23,732 nt of DNA from Bog-756 sp049521915 (GTDB taxonomy: Bacteria > Actinomycetota > Acidimicrobiia > Acidimicrobiales > RAAP-2), in NCBI GenBank assembly GCA_049521915.1, contig JBEKOI010000081.1, positions 1-23,732 of the forward strand, read 5' to 3'. The notes under the pieces were generated by a model. That model ran no database searches. It worked only from the letters and a program-made list of their open reading frames with translations, and was not told where the DNA came from. Shown in pieces: positions 15,476 to 22,042 of this stretch. Position 1 is the stretch's first letter. Each line of letters opens with the position of its first letter. A program made the position numbers and the translations under genes.

Positions 15476-16486
15476 CTACTCCTCTCGGAGGGCAGCGACG
15501 TCGGACCACGGATACGAGTCGTGGATCCGCTGCAGCCTCGAGCGGGTGTCGGTGTCGCACAGCGCACCGACGACTCCCGCGTGGAAGGCCCGTTCCGGAG
15601 GGCAGCCGGCCTGGCCCGCCACCTCGTACTCACGGGTGAGATCCGAATCGAACATCGCCGGGTCGTCGGTACTGATCGAACACAGAACCCCGGCCGCCAT
15701 CATGACGGGGAGCGGGTGGCTCTCGATGGACTCGACGACCCGGGTCCGGAGGTTCGACACCGGGCACACGTCGCACACGATGGACCTGTCGGCCAGCTCC
15801 CGCAGGAGGCCACCATCCCCCACCGACCCGATACCGTGCCGGATCCGATCGGCCAGGAGGACATCGACCGCCCCCCGGACCGATGCCGGGCCGGCTGCCT
15901 CCCCGGCGTGGGGCACCGAGCCGAGGCCCGCATCCTTGGCCAGGCGGAAGGCCCGCTCGAATGGTTCGGGAGGATATGAGGCCTCGGGCCCGCCGAGCCC
16001 GAGGCCGGCGATTCCCCGCTCCTTGTACTTGATGGCATAGCGAGCCGTCTCCATGGCCACATCCAGACCGAAGTCGCGAGGCGTGTCGGGCGTCAGTCTG
16101 ATCTCCACCCCGAACCGCTCCTTCGCCTCCGCGGCACCGTCGCAGAAGCCGGAGAACACCTCATCCCAGGACGCGCCGCCGGCCACCCGCTCCGACGGGG
16201 TGAAGATTCCTTCGATGTAGACGGCGCCGTGGGACGCGGCCTCCTCCGCGTACGAGGTGACGACCTGGCGGAAATCCCGATCGGTCTGGATCGCCGGGGT
16301 CGTCATCCTCCAGAGATCGAGGAAGTGCTCGAAGTCCCGGAAGCGGTAGAGCCGTGCCAGCTCGGCCTCGTTCCGGACCGGCAGAGGAAAGCGGTTGCGG
16401 GTCGCCATGTCGAAGAGGTCCTTCGGCCGGACCGCCCCTTCGAGGTGGACATGAAGCTCAATTTTGGGCACAGGCGGACGTGGCAT
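15476..16486 (-). CDS. add: Adenosine deaminase
   Basis: The 336-aa protein is a complete amidohydrolase of the adenosine/adenine deaminase family, which converts adenosine to inosine in purine salvage. Zinc and catalytic motifs are all present: KIELHVHLEG (His12 and His14), SVPHAGE (His193 zinc ligand region, Glu196), RIRHGIGS, and SISTDDPAMF (Asp274 and Asp275). Adenine deaminases share this fold, so substrate choice is inferred. AAGGAGCG lies directly before the ATG at 16486. The leader contains a perfect 6-bp hairpin and a promoter motif like that of the CMD gene. It converges on DUF3052 and diverges from the molybdoenzyme gene. Confidence 0.92.
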   Translation of the reverse strand: MPRPPVPKIELHVHLEGAVRPKDLFDMATRNRFPLPVRNEAELARLYRFRDFEHFLDLWRMTTPAIQTDRDFRQVVTSYAEEAASHGAVYIEGIFTPSERVAGGASWDEVFSGFCDGAAEAKERFGVEIRLTPDTPRDFGLDVAMETARYAIKYKERGIAGLGLGGPEASYPPEPFERAFRLAKDAGLGSVPHAGEAAGPASVRGAVDVLLADRIRHGIGSVGDGGLLRELADRSIVCDVCPVSNLRTRVVESIESHPLPVMMAAGVLCSISTDDPAMFDSDLTREYEVAGQAGCPPERAFHAGVVGALCDTDTRSRLQRIHDSYPWSDVAALREE

Positions 16487-16502
16487 GATCGCTCCTTGGC
16501 GC

Positions 16503-16525
16503 GTCGAAAGTGGATCCCCTTCGAC
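16503..16525. promoter_or_regulatory. Inverted repeat in the add leader
   Basis: GTCGAA (16503-16508) and TTCGAC (16520-16525) are perfect inverted arms around an 11-base loop, a few bases upstream of the add ribosome site. A hairpin could affect translation, or the site could bind a protein. No T-run follows, so it is not a terminator. Confidence 0.35.
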
Positions 16526-16576
16526 ACGAGCCGGAGCCCTCTGGCCCTCCCCGTCTGGTCAGCTCATGACAGATCG

Positions 16577-16589
16577 AGCCTATCCGGCC
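16577..16589 (-). promoter_or_regulatory. Candidate promoter (-10) of add
   Basis: The minus strand reads GGCCGGATAGGCT, with TAGGCT as the likely -10. It differs by one base from the CMD promoter motif. Transcription would start about 84 bases upstream of the add ATG, so the leader would include the hairpin at 16503-16525. Confidence 0.42.
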
Positions 16590-16653
16590 GTCCGGGTCAC
16601 GGCCTGCCCGAGCGTCAGCGTGTGGCCGACGGCCGAGATGACGAGCGGAACCG

Positions 16654-16659
16654 TAAGCT
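16654..16659 (+). promoter_or_regulatory. Candidate -10 of the molybdoenzyme gene
   Basis: TAAGCT lies six bases before the GTG at 16666 and no ribosome site is present, so the transcript may be leaderless. No clear -35 is seen. Confidence 0.35.
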
Positions 16660-16665
16660 CGACCT

Positions 16666-17376
16666 GTGGCCCCCGAACCCGATCAGCCGGCAGACGTCGG
16701 GCCCAAACGGGTCGCAGTCGGTCGCCGGGTGTTCTTGGGCATGGCGGCACTGGGCGCGGCCGGGATCGCCTTCGGGGCCAAAGCCCAGAGCCTGGTCGGC
16801 GACGCGTTGGGGTCCGGGCTCGGAGGGTTGCTACCCGGAGGCGACCGATTCCGTATCTATTCGGTCAGTGGCACGTTCCCGGTCATCGCCCCCGACCGGT
16901 ACCGTCTCCGGGTCGACGGCCTCGTCGAACGACCGACGACCTTCACCCTGGACGATCTGAAGGCCATGCCCCGTACGGCATTCGTGAAGGACTTCCAATG
17001 CGTGACCGGGTGGAGGGTGCCCGATGTCCACTGGGAGGGCGTCAGGCTGTCCGACGTCCTCGACACGGTCGGCGTGACCGCCGGAGCGGTCGCCCTCAGT
17101 TTCGAGTCCTATGACGGAACCGATTCCGAGAGCCTGACGCTCGACCAGGCCCGTCTGCCCGATGTCATCGTCGCCTACCGGATGCTCGGCGCACCGGTGA
17201 CCACCGAGCACGGAGGACCGGTACGGCTGTACGTGGCCCCGATGTTCGGGTACAAGTCACTCAAATGGCTGTCAGCCATCCACGTCGTCGACCGGGTGAT
17301 CCCGGGATACTGGGAGGAGAACGGGTATCCCGTCAACGGTTGGAGCGACGGCTCGACGGGTCCGACCGACACCTGA
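16666..17376 (+). CDS. Tat-exported molybdopterin oxidoreductase (sulfite oxidase/MsrP fold)
   Basis: The 236-aa protein has a twin-arginine signal (GRRVFLGMAALGAAG, Arg20-Arg21) and a single oxidoreductase molybdopterin-binding domain: YRLRVDGLVERPTTFTLDDL, then FQCVTGWRV with Cys112 as the expected molybdenum ligand, WEGVRLSDVLD, LPDVIVAYRMLGAPVTTEHGGPVRL and YKSLKWLSAIHVVD. There is no heme domain and no C-terminal dimerisation domain, so it resembles MsrP/YedY rather than full sulfite oxidases. It should act outside the membrane on a sulfoxide, sulfite or similar substrate, exchanging electrons with the cytochrome b encoded 12 bases downstream. The modABC and moa/moe operons next door supply its cofactor. 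The GTG at 16666 is preferred because it places the RR motif near residue 20. Confidence 0.9.
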   Translation: MAPEPDQPADVGPKRVAVGRRVFLGMAALGAAGIAFGAKAQSLVGDALGSGLGGLLPGGDRFRIYSVSGTFPVIAPDRYRLRVDGLVERPTTFTLDDLKAMPRTAFVKDFQCVTGWRVPDVHWEGVRLSDVLDTVGVTAGAVALSFESYDGTDSESLTLDQARLPDVIVAYRMLGAPVTTEHGGPVRLYVAPMFGYKSLKWLSAIHVVDRVIPGYWEENGYPVNGWSDGSTGPTDT

Positions 17377-17388
17377 GGCCATGGTGCG

Positions 17389-18045
17389 ATGACCTCACAG
17401 ATCAGAGACGAGCCCCGCGCCACCGTCCGGATCCTGCGCTTCGACCTCACGCAGCGCTGCGCCCATTGGGCCAACGCCCTGCTGTTCGGCATCCTCATGG
17501 CGACCGCCCTGCCGCTCTACTTCGGATCACTGGCCGGCATCGTCGGCAGGCGGCATCTCATCGCCGAGATCCACCTCTGGGCCGGAATCGCGCTGCCCTT
17601 ACCGATCGTGATCGCCCTCATCGGACCGTGGGGGGCCCGGATGAGACGGGACGTCCGGCGTTTCAACCTTTGGACCAGGGACGAGATCCGCTGGTTGAGA
17701 AATCTGGGCACCACTCCCATCGTCCCCGACAAATTCAACCCGGGTCAGAAGCTGAACGCCATCTTCGTCGGCGCGGCCATCGTCGTCATGCTGGCCACCG
17801 GGTCGATCATGCAGTGGTTCGGGCACTTTCCGGTCAGCTGGCGGACCGGGGCCACCTTCGTCCACGACGTCTTCGCTCTCGCCGTGTTCGTGGTGGTGTT
17901 CGGCCACATCGCCATTGCCGTCACCCATCCCGGGTCGATGCGGTCGATGATCAAAGGGTGGGTGACCGAAACCTGGGCCGCCCGGCACGCGGCCGGCTGG
18001 TTGGAGGAGGAGAAGGGTCAAGAGGAGTCGGATAGCTCCCGGTGA
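17389..18045 (+). CDS. Cytochrome b membrane subunit (FdnI/b561 type)
   Basis: The 218-aa protein has four to five hydrophobic helices with the typical di-heme cytochrome b pattern: RCAHWANALLF (His26), IAEIHLWAGIALPL (His62), DKFNPGQKLNAIFVGAAI, and FVHDVFALAVFVVVFGHIAIAVTHPGSM, whose histidines are the expected remaining heme ligands. It matches formate dehydrogenase gamma/hydrogenase cytochrome b subunits. It follows the molybdoenzyme by 12 bases and very probably anchors it and links it to the quinone pool. This differs from the MsrQ partner of MsrP, which makes the pair less standard. TGAGG upstream is a weak ribosome site. Confidence 0.9.
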   Translation: MTSQIRDEPRATVRILRFDLTQRCAHWANALLFGILMATALPLYFGSLAGIVGRRHLIAEIHLWAGIALPLPIVIALIGPWGARMRRDVRRFNLWTRDEIRWLRNLGTTPIVPDKFNPGQKLNAIFVGAAIVVMLATGSIMQWFGHFPVSWRTGATFVHDVFALAVFVVVFGHIAIAVTHPGSMRSMIKGWVTETWAARHAAGWLEEEKGQEESDSSR

Positions 18046-18073
18046 CACCCGGGTGCAGTGCACCGCCGGCCCA

Positions 18074-19132
18074 TCACGAGGTCTCGTCGTAGACGTCGAT
18101 CTGGGTGGCCTTCACCGATGCCCACACCGGAGCGCCTTCGGTGAGGCCGAGCTGGGACAGCGCCGCCGGGGTGATCTCCGCCGTCAACCGGACCGGACCG
18201 TCGAGGAGCACCCGGACCCGATCACCCATCAGATGGACCTCCGCGACCCGCGCCGGCCAGGTGTTGCGCGGGCTCCCGTCCGGTCGGTCGACGTACAGGG
18301 CCACGTCACGCGGCGCGATGGCCGCCAACACATCACCGCTCCATGCACTGGCCGTCTCCAGGGTCGTGCCATCGGCCAGCGCCAGGGACCTGCCCCGGCC
18401 CACACCCCGGAGCAGGTTGAGCCCCATGAGCTCGGCCACGTACCCCGTACGGGGACGGGTGGTCACCTCCTCCATGGTTCCCTGCTGCACCACGGCCCCG
18501 GCCTCGACGATGACCAGCCGGTCGGCAATGGCCGCGGCGTCGAGGGGGTCATGGGTGACCATGACGCACGAACCGCTGAACTCGGCCAGATTCCGACGGA
18601 GCTGGTGCCGCACCGACCCGCGGACACCGGCGTCGAGGGCGGCCATGGGCTCATCGAGGAGCAGGAGCCTCGGCTCGGTGGCCAGCGCCCGGGCCATGGC
18701 CACCCGCTGGGCCTGTCCGCCGGAGAGCTGACCGGGCCTGGAGCCGGCCCGCTCGCCGAGGTCCATCCGATCGAGCCAGACGAGCGCCCGGCGGTTGGCC
18801 TCGGACTTGGACGCGCCCCTGCTCCGGAGGCCGAACGCCACGTTGGCCAAGGCTGTGAGGTGGGGGAACAGGAGGTAGTCCTGGAAGACCATCCCGCACG
18901 GCCGCCGCTCGGGTGGGACCAGCACCCCGGCCGCGGGGTCGTCGAGGACGACGCCGTCGAGCACGATACGACCGGCGGTCAGCGGGCGCAGCCCGGCGAG
19001 CGCCCGGAGCAACGTCGACTTGCCACTGCCGTTGGGCCCGAGTACGGCCAGCACCTCGCCCTCGGCCACCTCGAGTTGGAGGTGCTCCTCGAAGGCGCCG
19101 ATGACGACATGGACTTCGGCGCCCAGGCTCAC
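18074..19132 (-). CDS. modC: Molybdate ABC transporter ATPase
   Basis: The 352-aa protein has a complete ABC ATPase domain: Walker A GPNGSGKST, Q-loop VFQDYLLFPHL, signature LSGGQAQRVAMARAL, Walker B LLLLDEPMAALD and switch VTHDP. The C-terminal TOBE region (about 280-345: WPARVAEVHLMGDRVRV, LTAEITPAALSQLGLTEG, VWASVKATQIDVY) is typical of ModC, where it binds molybdate and senses supply. The GTG at 19132 overlaps the modB stop as GTGA and is chosen over an earlier start at 19153. It is the last gene of the operon and converges with the cytochrome b gene, 28 bases away. Confidence 0.94.
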   Translation of the reverse strand: MSLGAEVHVVIGAFEEHLQLEVAEGEVLAVLGPNGSGKSTLLRALAGLRPLTAGRIVLDGVVLDDPAAGVLVPPERRPCGMVFQDYLLFPHLTALANVAFGLRSRGASKSEANRRALVWLDRMDLGERAGSRPGQLSGGQAQRVAMARALATEPRLLLLDEPMAALDAGVRGSVRHQLRRNLAEFSGSCVMVTHDPLDAAAIADRLVIVEAGAVVQQGTMEEVTTRPRTGYVAELMGLNLLRGVGRGRSLALADGTTLETASAWSGDVLAAIAPRDVALYVDRPDGSPRNTWPARVAEVHLMGDRVRVLLDGPVRLTAEITPAALSQLGLTEGAPVWASVKATQIDVYDETS

Positions 19133-19932
19133 GAGTTGATGGCGCCCAACCAACGCCCTCGCAGGGCGACGAGGACCACGATGGAGATGGCCAGGAGGGC
19201 CAGGGACAGGGCCACGGCCACGTGCTCGTTCTCCTGCAGGGCCAGGTAGACGGCCAGTGGCAGGGTCTGGGTCCGCCCCTGGATGTCTCCGGCGAAGGTG
19301 ATGGTGGCCCCGAACTCACCGAGGGCACGGGCCCAGGTGAGCGCGATGCCGGCGATGAGCGAGGGGCCGATCATCGGGAGGGTCACCCGCCGGAACGTGG
19401 TCCACCTCCCGGCGCCCAGACTTGACGCCGCCTCCTCGTAGCGCCCGTCCATCGAACGCAGCGCGGCCTCGACGGTGATGATGAGGAACGGCATGGCCAC
19501 AAAGGTCTCGGCCAGCACGGCGCCGGCGGTGCTGAAGGTGAACTGGATTCCGAGCCAGGCGTAGAGGGGCCGCCCGACCAACCCGTCGCGTCCGAAGGCG
19601 AGGAGCAGGGCCACTCCCCCGACGACCGGAGGGAGCACCATGGGAAGGATGGTCAGGGCCCGGACCAGGTCCCGGCCCGGAAACCTCGTCCGGGCCAGTA
19701 CCCAGGCCAGGGGCAGCCCGAGTACCAGCGACAGGCCGGTGGCCCACAGCGAGCACACCAGCGACAGCTTGAGGGCGTCGATGGCGATCGGTGTGGTGAG
19801 GTCCGTCCACAGGGTCGACCACGATGCCTTGGTGACCAGCCCGACCAGCGGGATGGCCAGGAAGGCCACCGTCACGGTGGCCACGGCCACCACAGAGGCC
19901 GACGGCCGCCGGAACCGTTCCGTTCGGGCCAC
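19129..19932 (-). CDS. modB: Molybdate ABC transporter permease
   Basis: The 267-aa protein has about six membrane helices and the conserved cytoplasmic EAA loop (EEAASSLGAGRWTTFRRVTLPMIGP, read in two parts) that docks onto ModC. ALTILPMVLPPVVGGVALLLAFG and LGEFGATITFAGDIQGRTQTLPLAVY are hallmark ModB segments. It starts with GTG at 19932, 11 bases after the modA stop, and its stop overlaps modC by four bases. It forms the membrane channel for molybdate or tungstate. Confidence 0.95.
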   Translation of the reverse strand: MARTERFRRPSASVVAVATVTVAFLAIPLVGLVTKASWSTLWTDLTTPIAIDALKLSLVCSLWATGLSLVLGLPLAWVLARTRFPGRDLVRALTILPMVLPPVVGGVALLLAFGRDGLVGRPLYAWLGIQFTFSTAGAVLAETFVAMPFLIITVEAALRSMDGRYEEAASSLGAGRWTTFRRVTLPMIGPSLIAGIALTWARALGEFGATITFAGDIQGRTQTLPLAVYLALQENEHVAVALSLALLAISIVVLVALRGRWLGAINS

Positions 19933-19943
19933 CGCCGGACCGT

Positions 19944-20771
19944 TCAGTGGGCGGGCAGGAAGCTGGCCGCCCGGAGCACGCTCTGACCCGTCGGGCCGAG
20001 CACGTACGCCACCCAGGCCAGCGCCAGTGATCGGTTCTTGGTCGACTTGAGCACGGCGATGGGGTAGCTGGTGGTGACGTTGACCGACGACGGGATGGGG
20101 ACACCCACGCCCTGGTCGCCGACCTTCTTGGCGTTGGTCACGTAGACGATGGCGGCATCGGCGTCCCCCGTGGTGACCTCGGCGAAGGTCGCGTCCACGT
20201 CCGTGCCCACGCTGATCTTCGAAGCCGGGATGGTGACGTGCGCCTTCTTGAGGGCCAGCGCGGCGGTGGAACCGCAGGGCGCGGTGCTGACGCAGATGGC
20301 CACCACATGCGCCTTGGTCAGATCGGCCAGCGAATGGATACCGAGCGGGTTCCCCGGCTTGACCACGATCTCCAAGGAGTTGCGGGCGAACGTGACCGGC
20401 GTGCCCAACACCTCACCTGCCTTCTGCACCGTCGCCATGTCCGACGGTGAGGCTGATGCGAACACGTCGGCCGGTGCACCCTGGGTGATCTGGGTGGCCA
20501 ACGTACCCGACGAGCCGAAGTTGAACCCGATGTCCGTACCGGGGTGCGCGGCCTTGAACTTCGTGGCCAATGCGCCGAAGGCATCGGTGAGCGACGATGC
20601 AGCCGACACCGTGATCGATCCGGTCAGCTTGGCCACGGCCCTCGTGGACGTGGTCGGCGACCCCGAGGAGCTGCCGCACGCGGCCAGCGTCATCGCGGCG
20701 GCCCCGAGGGCCGCCATCGCAGCCCGTCGAATCCGTCGATCGCGCTTCGTTCGGCTTCTCGTCCCGTTCAT
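19944..20771 (-). CDS. modA: Molybdate-binding lipoprotein
   Basis: The 275-aa protein has a basic, then hydrophobic signal ending in a lipobox TLAAC (Cys32), so it is probably a lipoprotein on the outer face of the membrane. The binding domain starts with TVSAASSLTDAFGALATKFKAAHPG and includes FNFGSSGTLATQITQGAPADVFASAS, the anion-contacting region of ModA, and later TTSYPIAVLKSTKN. It captures molybdate or tungstate for ModBC. Its ATG overlaps the stop of the upstream regulator gene as ATGA, so the two are translationally coupled. Confidence 0.95.
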   Translation of the reverse strand: MNGTRSRTKRDRRIRRAAMAALGAAAMTLAACGSSSGSPTTSTRAVAKLTGSITVSAASSLTDAFGALATKFKAAHPGTDIGFNFGSSGTLATQITQGAPADVFASASPSDMATVQKAGEVLGTPVTFARNSLEIVVKPGNPLGIHSLADLTKAHVVAICVSTAPCGSTAALALKKAHVTIPASKISVGTDVDATFAEVTTGDADAAIVYVTNAKKVGDQGVGVPIPSSVNVTTSYPIAVLKSTKNRSLALAWVAYVLGPTGQSVLRAASFLPAH

Positions 20772-21166
20772 ACCGACTGGACCTCCATCATCACGCTTGT
20801 GGACTTGACCACCGCGGTGGCCAGATCGCCCTCCTCCAGCCGGAGGTCGTCAGCCGCCTCACGGGTGAGCAGGGAGACGATCCGGAATCGACCGGCACGG
20901 AGCTCGATGATGGCGGTCAGGGCGTCTCGCTCCACCCGGGTGACGACGCCGCTGAACCGGTTGCGGGCGGACTGGGAGAGGAGCTGCTCCGGCGCGTAGG
21001 CCGCGTCCTGCTCCCGGACGAACCGGGCCAGGGACGCGCCATCGATCATCCGGTGGCCGCCGTCGGACCGGACCGTCTCGATCCGCCCTTCGTCGCACCA
21101 GCGGCGGACCGTGTCCGTGCTCACCCCCAGGAGTTCGGCCAACTGGCCGGGCCGGTACTGGGTCAT
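20768..21166 (-). CDS. ModE-like regulator: MerR-type HTH plus Mop/TOBE domain
   Basis: The 132-aa protein joins an N-terminal helix-turn-helix (residues 5-50: LAELLGVSTDTVRRWCDEGRIETVRSDGGHR, an excisionase/MerR-like winged HTH) to a single Mop domain (about 66-130: SARNRFSGVVTRVERDALTAIIELRAG, then LLTREAADDLRLEEGDLATAVVKSTSVMMEV), which binds molybdate or tungstate. It is much shorter than E. coli ModE (about 262 aa, two Mop domains, LysR-type winged HTH) and uses a different HTH. It is first in the mod operon and overlaps modA by four bases, so a molybdate-responsive controller of this operon is the natural inference. No ribosome site precedes ATG 21166; see the promoter entry. Confidence 0.9.
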   Translation of the reverse strand: MTQYRPGQLAELLGVSTDTVRRWCDEGRIETVRSDGGHRMIDGASLARFVREQDAAYAPEQLLSQSARNRFSGVVTRVERDALTAIIELRAGRFRIVSLLTREAADDLRLEEGDLATAVVKSTSVMMEVQSV

Positions 21167-21174
21167 GGAGGGGG

Positions 21175-21204
21175 AAGTTATCCGCCAACCTCGGATATGT
21201 CCAA
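21175..21204 (-). promoter_or_regulatory. Promoter of the molybdate operon, probably leaderless
   Basis: On the minus strand TTGGAC (21199-21204) and TAACTT (21175-21180) are separated by 18 bases. Only eight bases (CCCCCTCC) lie between the -10 and the regulator's ATG at 21166, and there is no ribosome site, so transcription probably starts at or beside the ATG. The TATCCG/CGGATA inverted repeat fills the spacer and reaches the -10. Confidence 0.6.
21179..21197. promoter_or_regulatory. Candidate operator: TATCCG-N7-CGGATA
   Basis: Perfect 6-bp inverted arms surround a 7-base centre inside the mod promoter, overlapping the first bases of the -10. A dimeric regulator bound here would block polymerase. 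The adjacent HTH-Mop protein is the obvious candidate, by inference. The CGGATA arm also resembles the -10 context of other promoters in this window, which is a caution. Confidence 0.5.
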
Positions 21205-21213
21205 CTTATTTGG
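21201..21213. promoter_or_regulatory. Inverted repeat CCAA-N5-TTGG at the -35 of the mod promoter
   Basis: CCAACTTATTTGG has 4-bp perfect arms and shares its left side with the -35. Its short arms make chance possible, but its position next to the longer repeat supports a regulatory role. Confidence 0.35.
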
Positions 21214-21222
21214 CAGACTGAT

Positions 21223-21234
21223 CCGCAAATGCGG
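21223..21234. promoter_or_regulatory. Inverted repeat CCGCA-AA-TGCGG upstream of the mod promoter
   Basis: Perfect 5-bp arms with a 2-base centre lie about 20 bases upstream of the -35. The loop is too short for an RNA hairpin of normal shape, so a protein-binding site is more likely than a terminator for moaC. Confidence 0.35.
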
Positions 21235-21261
21235 GTATTTTTCGCCCCATCCTTCGCTTGG

Positions 21262-21807
21262 TCAGGGAGCCGGGAGGGGGGCCTTCCAGCCCATCCGGCC
21301 ATCAGCCGACCTCTCCCAGTCGCCGGACCGGCCACCGCTCTTGGCCCACAGGGTCAGCTCTTCGATCGACGAACGGGGATCGAGGTCGAGAAGCGGCTGG
21401 AGGAGCACCAGTGCGGTGACGGCACAGGCGGTGAGGGCCTCCATCTCCACGCCGGTCCGTTCGGTGATCTCGGCGACGGCCGAGATCACCAGGCCGACAG
21501 GTGTCCGGGTGACATCGACGGTCATGGCGTCGATCGGGATCGGATGGCATAGCGGTAGGAGGGACGACGTCTGTTTGGCGGCCATGATCCCCGCGATCCG
21601 CGCCTCCTCCATCAGATCGTCGTAGGTGGCCGTTCGGCCCAAGGCCGCCACCGCTTCCGCCGAGGCGCGCACGGTGCACCGGGCCTCGGCCACCCGCCGG
21701 GTCAGCGGCTTTCCCGTGACATCGACCATGTGGGCCTTGCCGTGCTCATCGACATGGGTCAGCCGATCGGCAGACGAGCTCCCCCCGCCCGCCCCGGTGG
21801 CGATCAT
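21262..21807 (-). CDS. moaC: Cyclic pyranopterin monophosphate synthase
   Basis: MoaC makes cyclic pyranopterin monophosphate from the product of MoaA, early in molybdenum cofactor synthesis. The 181-aa protein has all hallmarks: MVDVTGKPLTRRVAEA, GIMAAKQTSSLLPLCHPIPI, VEMEALTACAVTAL and LWAKSGGRSGDW. It is about 20 residues longer than the E. coli enzyme, with a short N-terminal extension (ATGAGGGSSSADRL) and a tail (ERSADGRMGWKAPLPAP). Its ATG overlaps the moaD stop as ATGA. The mod operon begins 95 bases downstream with its own promoter. Confidence 0.96.
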   Translation of the reverse strand: MIATGAGGGSSSADRLTHVDEHGKAHMVDVTGKPLTRRVAEARCTVRASAEAVAALGRTATYDDLMEEARIAGIMAAKQTSSLLPLCHPIPIDAMTVDVTRTPVGLVISAVAEITERTGVEMEALTACAVTALVLLQPLLDLDPRSSIEELTLWAKSGGRSGDWERSADGRMGWKAPLPAP

Positions 21808-22040
21808 CCGCCGGATACCGGCGGGACCACCGCCACCTCGTCATGTTCCGCCACCGCCGCCCCTTCGGCCGCCGGTTCACCGTTGATCCAGATCTTCGAC
21901 GTGCCCACGATGTCGGAGAACGCCGACCCGTACCGTGCTTCCGCCGTCCGGAGCACGTCGGCCACGGTGCCGCCGGCGACCTCGACACGAGCCACGCCGG
22001 CCGCCTCGCGTGCAGGTCCGAACAGCCTGAGGACCGCCAT
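21804..22040 (-). CDS. moaD: Molybdopterin synthase small subunit (ubiquitin-like)
   Basis: The 78-aa protein has the ubiquitin-like MoaD fold and ends in Gly-Gly (VVPPVSGG), the residues thiocarboxylated to carry sulfur into molybdopterin. Other features are LRLFGPAREAAGV near the start and IWINGEPA and EHDEVAVVPPV near the end. The ATG at 22040 lies two bases after the moaA stop. Its partner moaE and the activating moeB are not in this window. Confidence 0.92.
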   Translation of the reverse strand: MAVLRLFGPAREAAGVARVEVAGGTVADVLRTAEARYGSAFSDIVGTSKIWINGEPAAEGAAVAEHDEVAVVPPVSGG

Positions 22041-22042
22041 CC

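Noticed and set aside
21215..21245. CCGCA/TGCGG stem followed by TTTTT on the plus strand as a terminator
   Set aside because: The loop would be two bases, no plus-strand gene ends nearby, and the T-run is on the wrong side for moaC.
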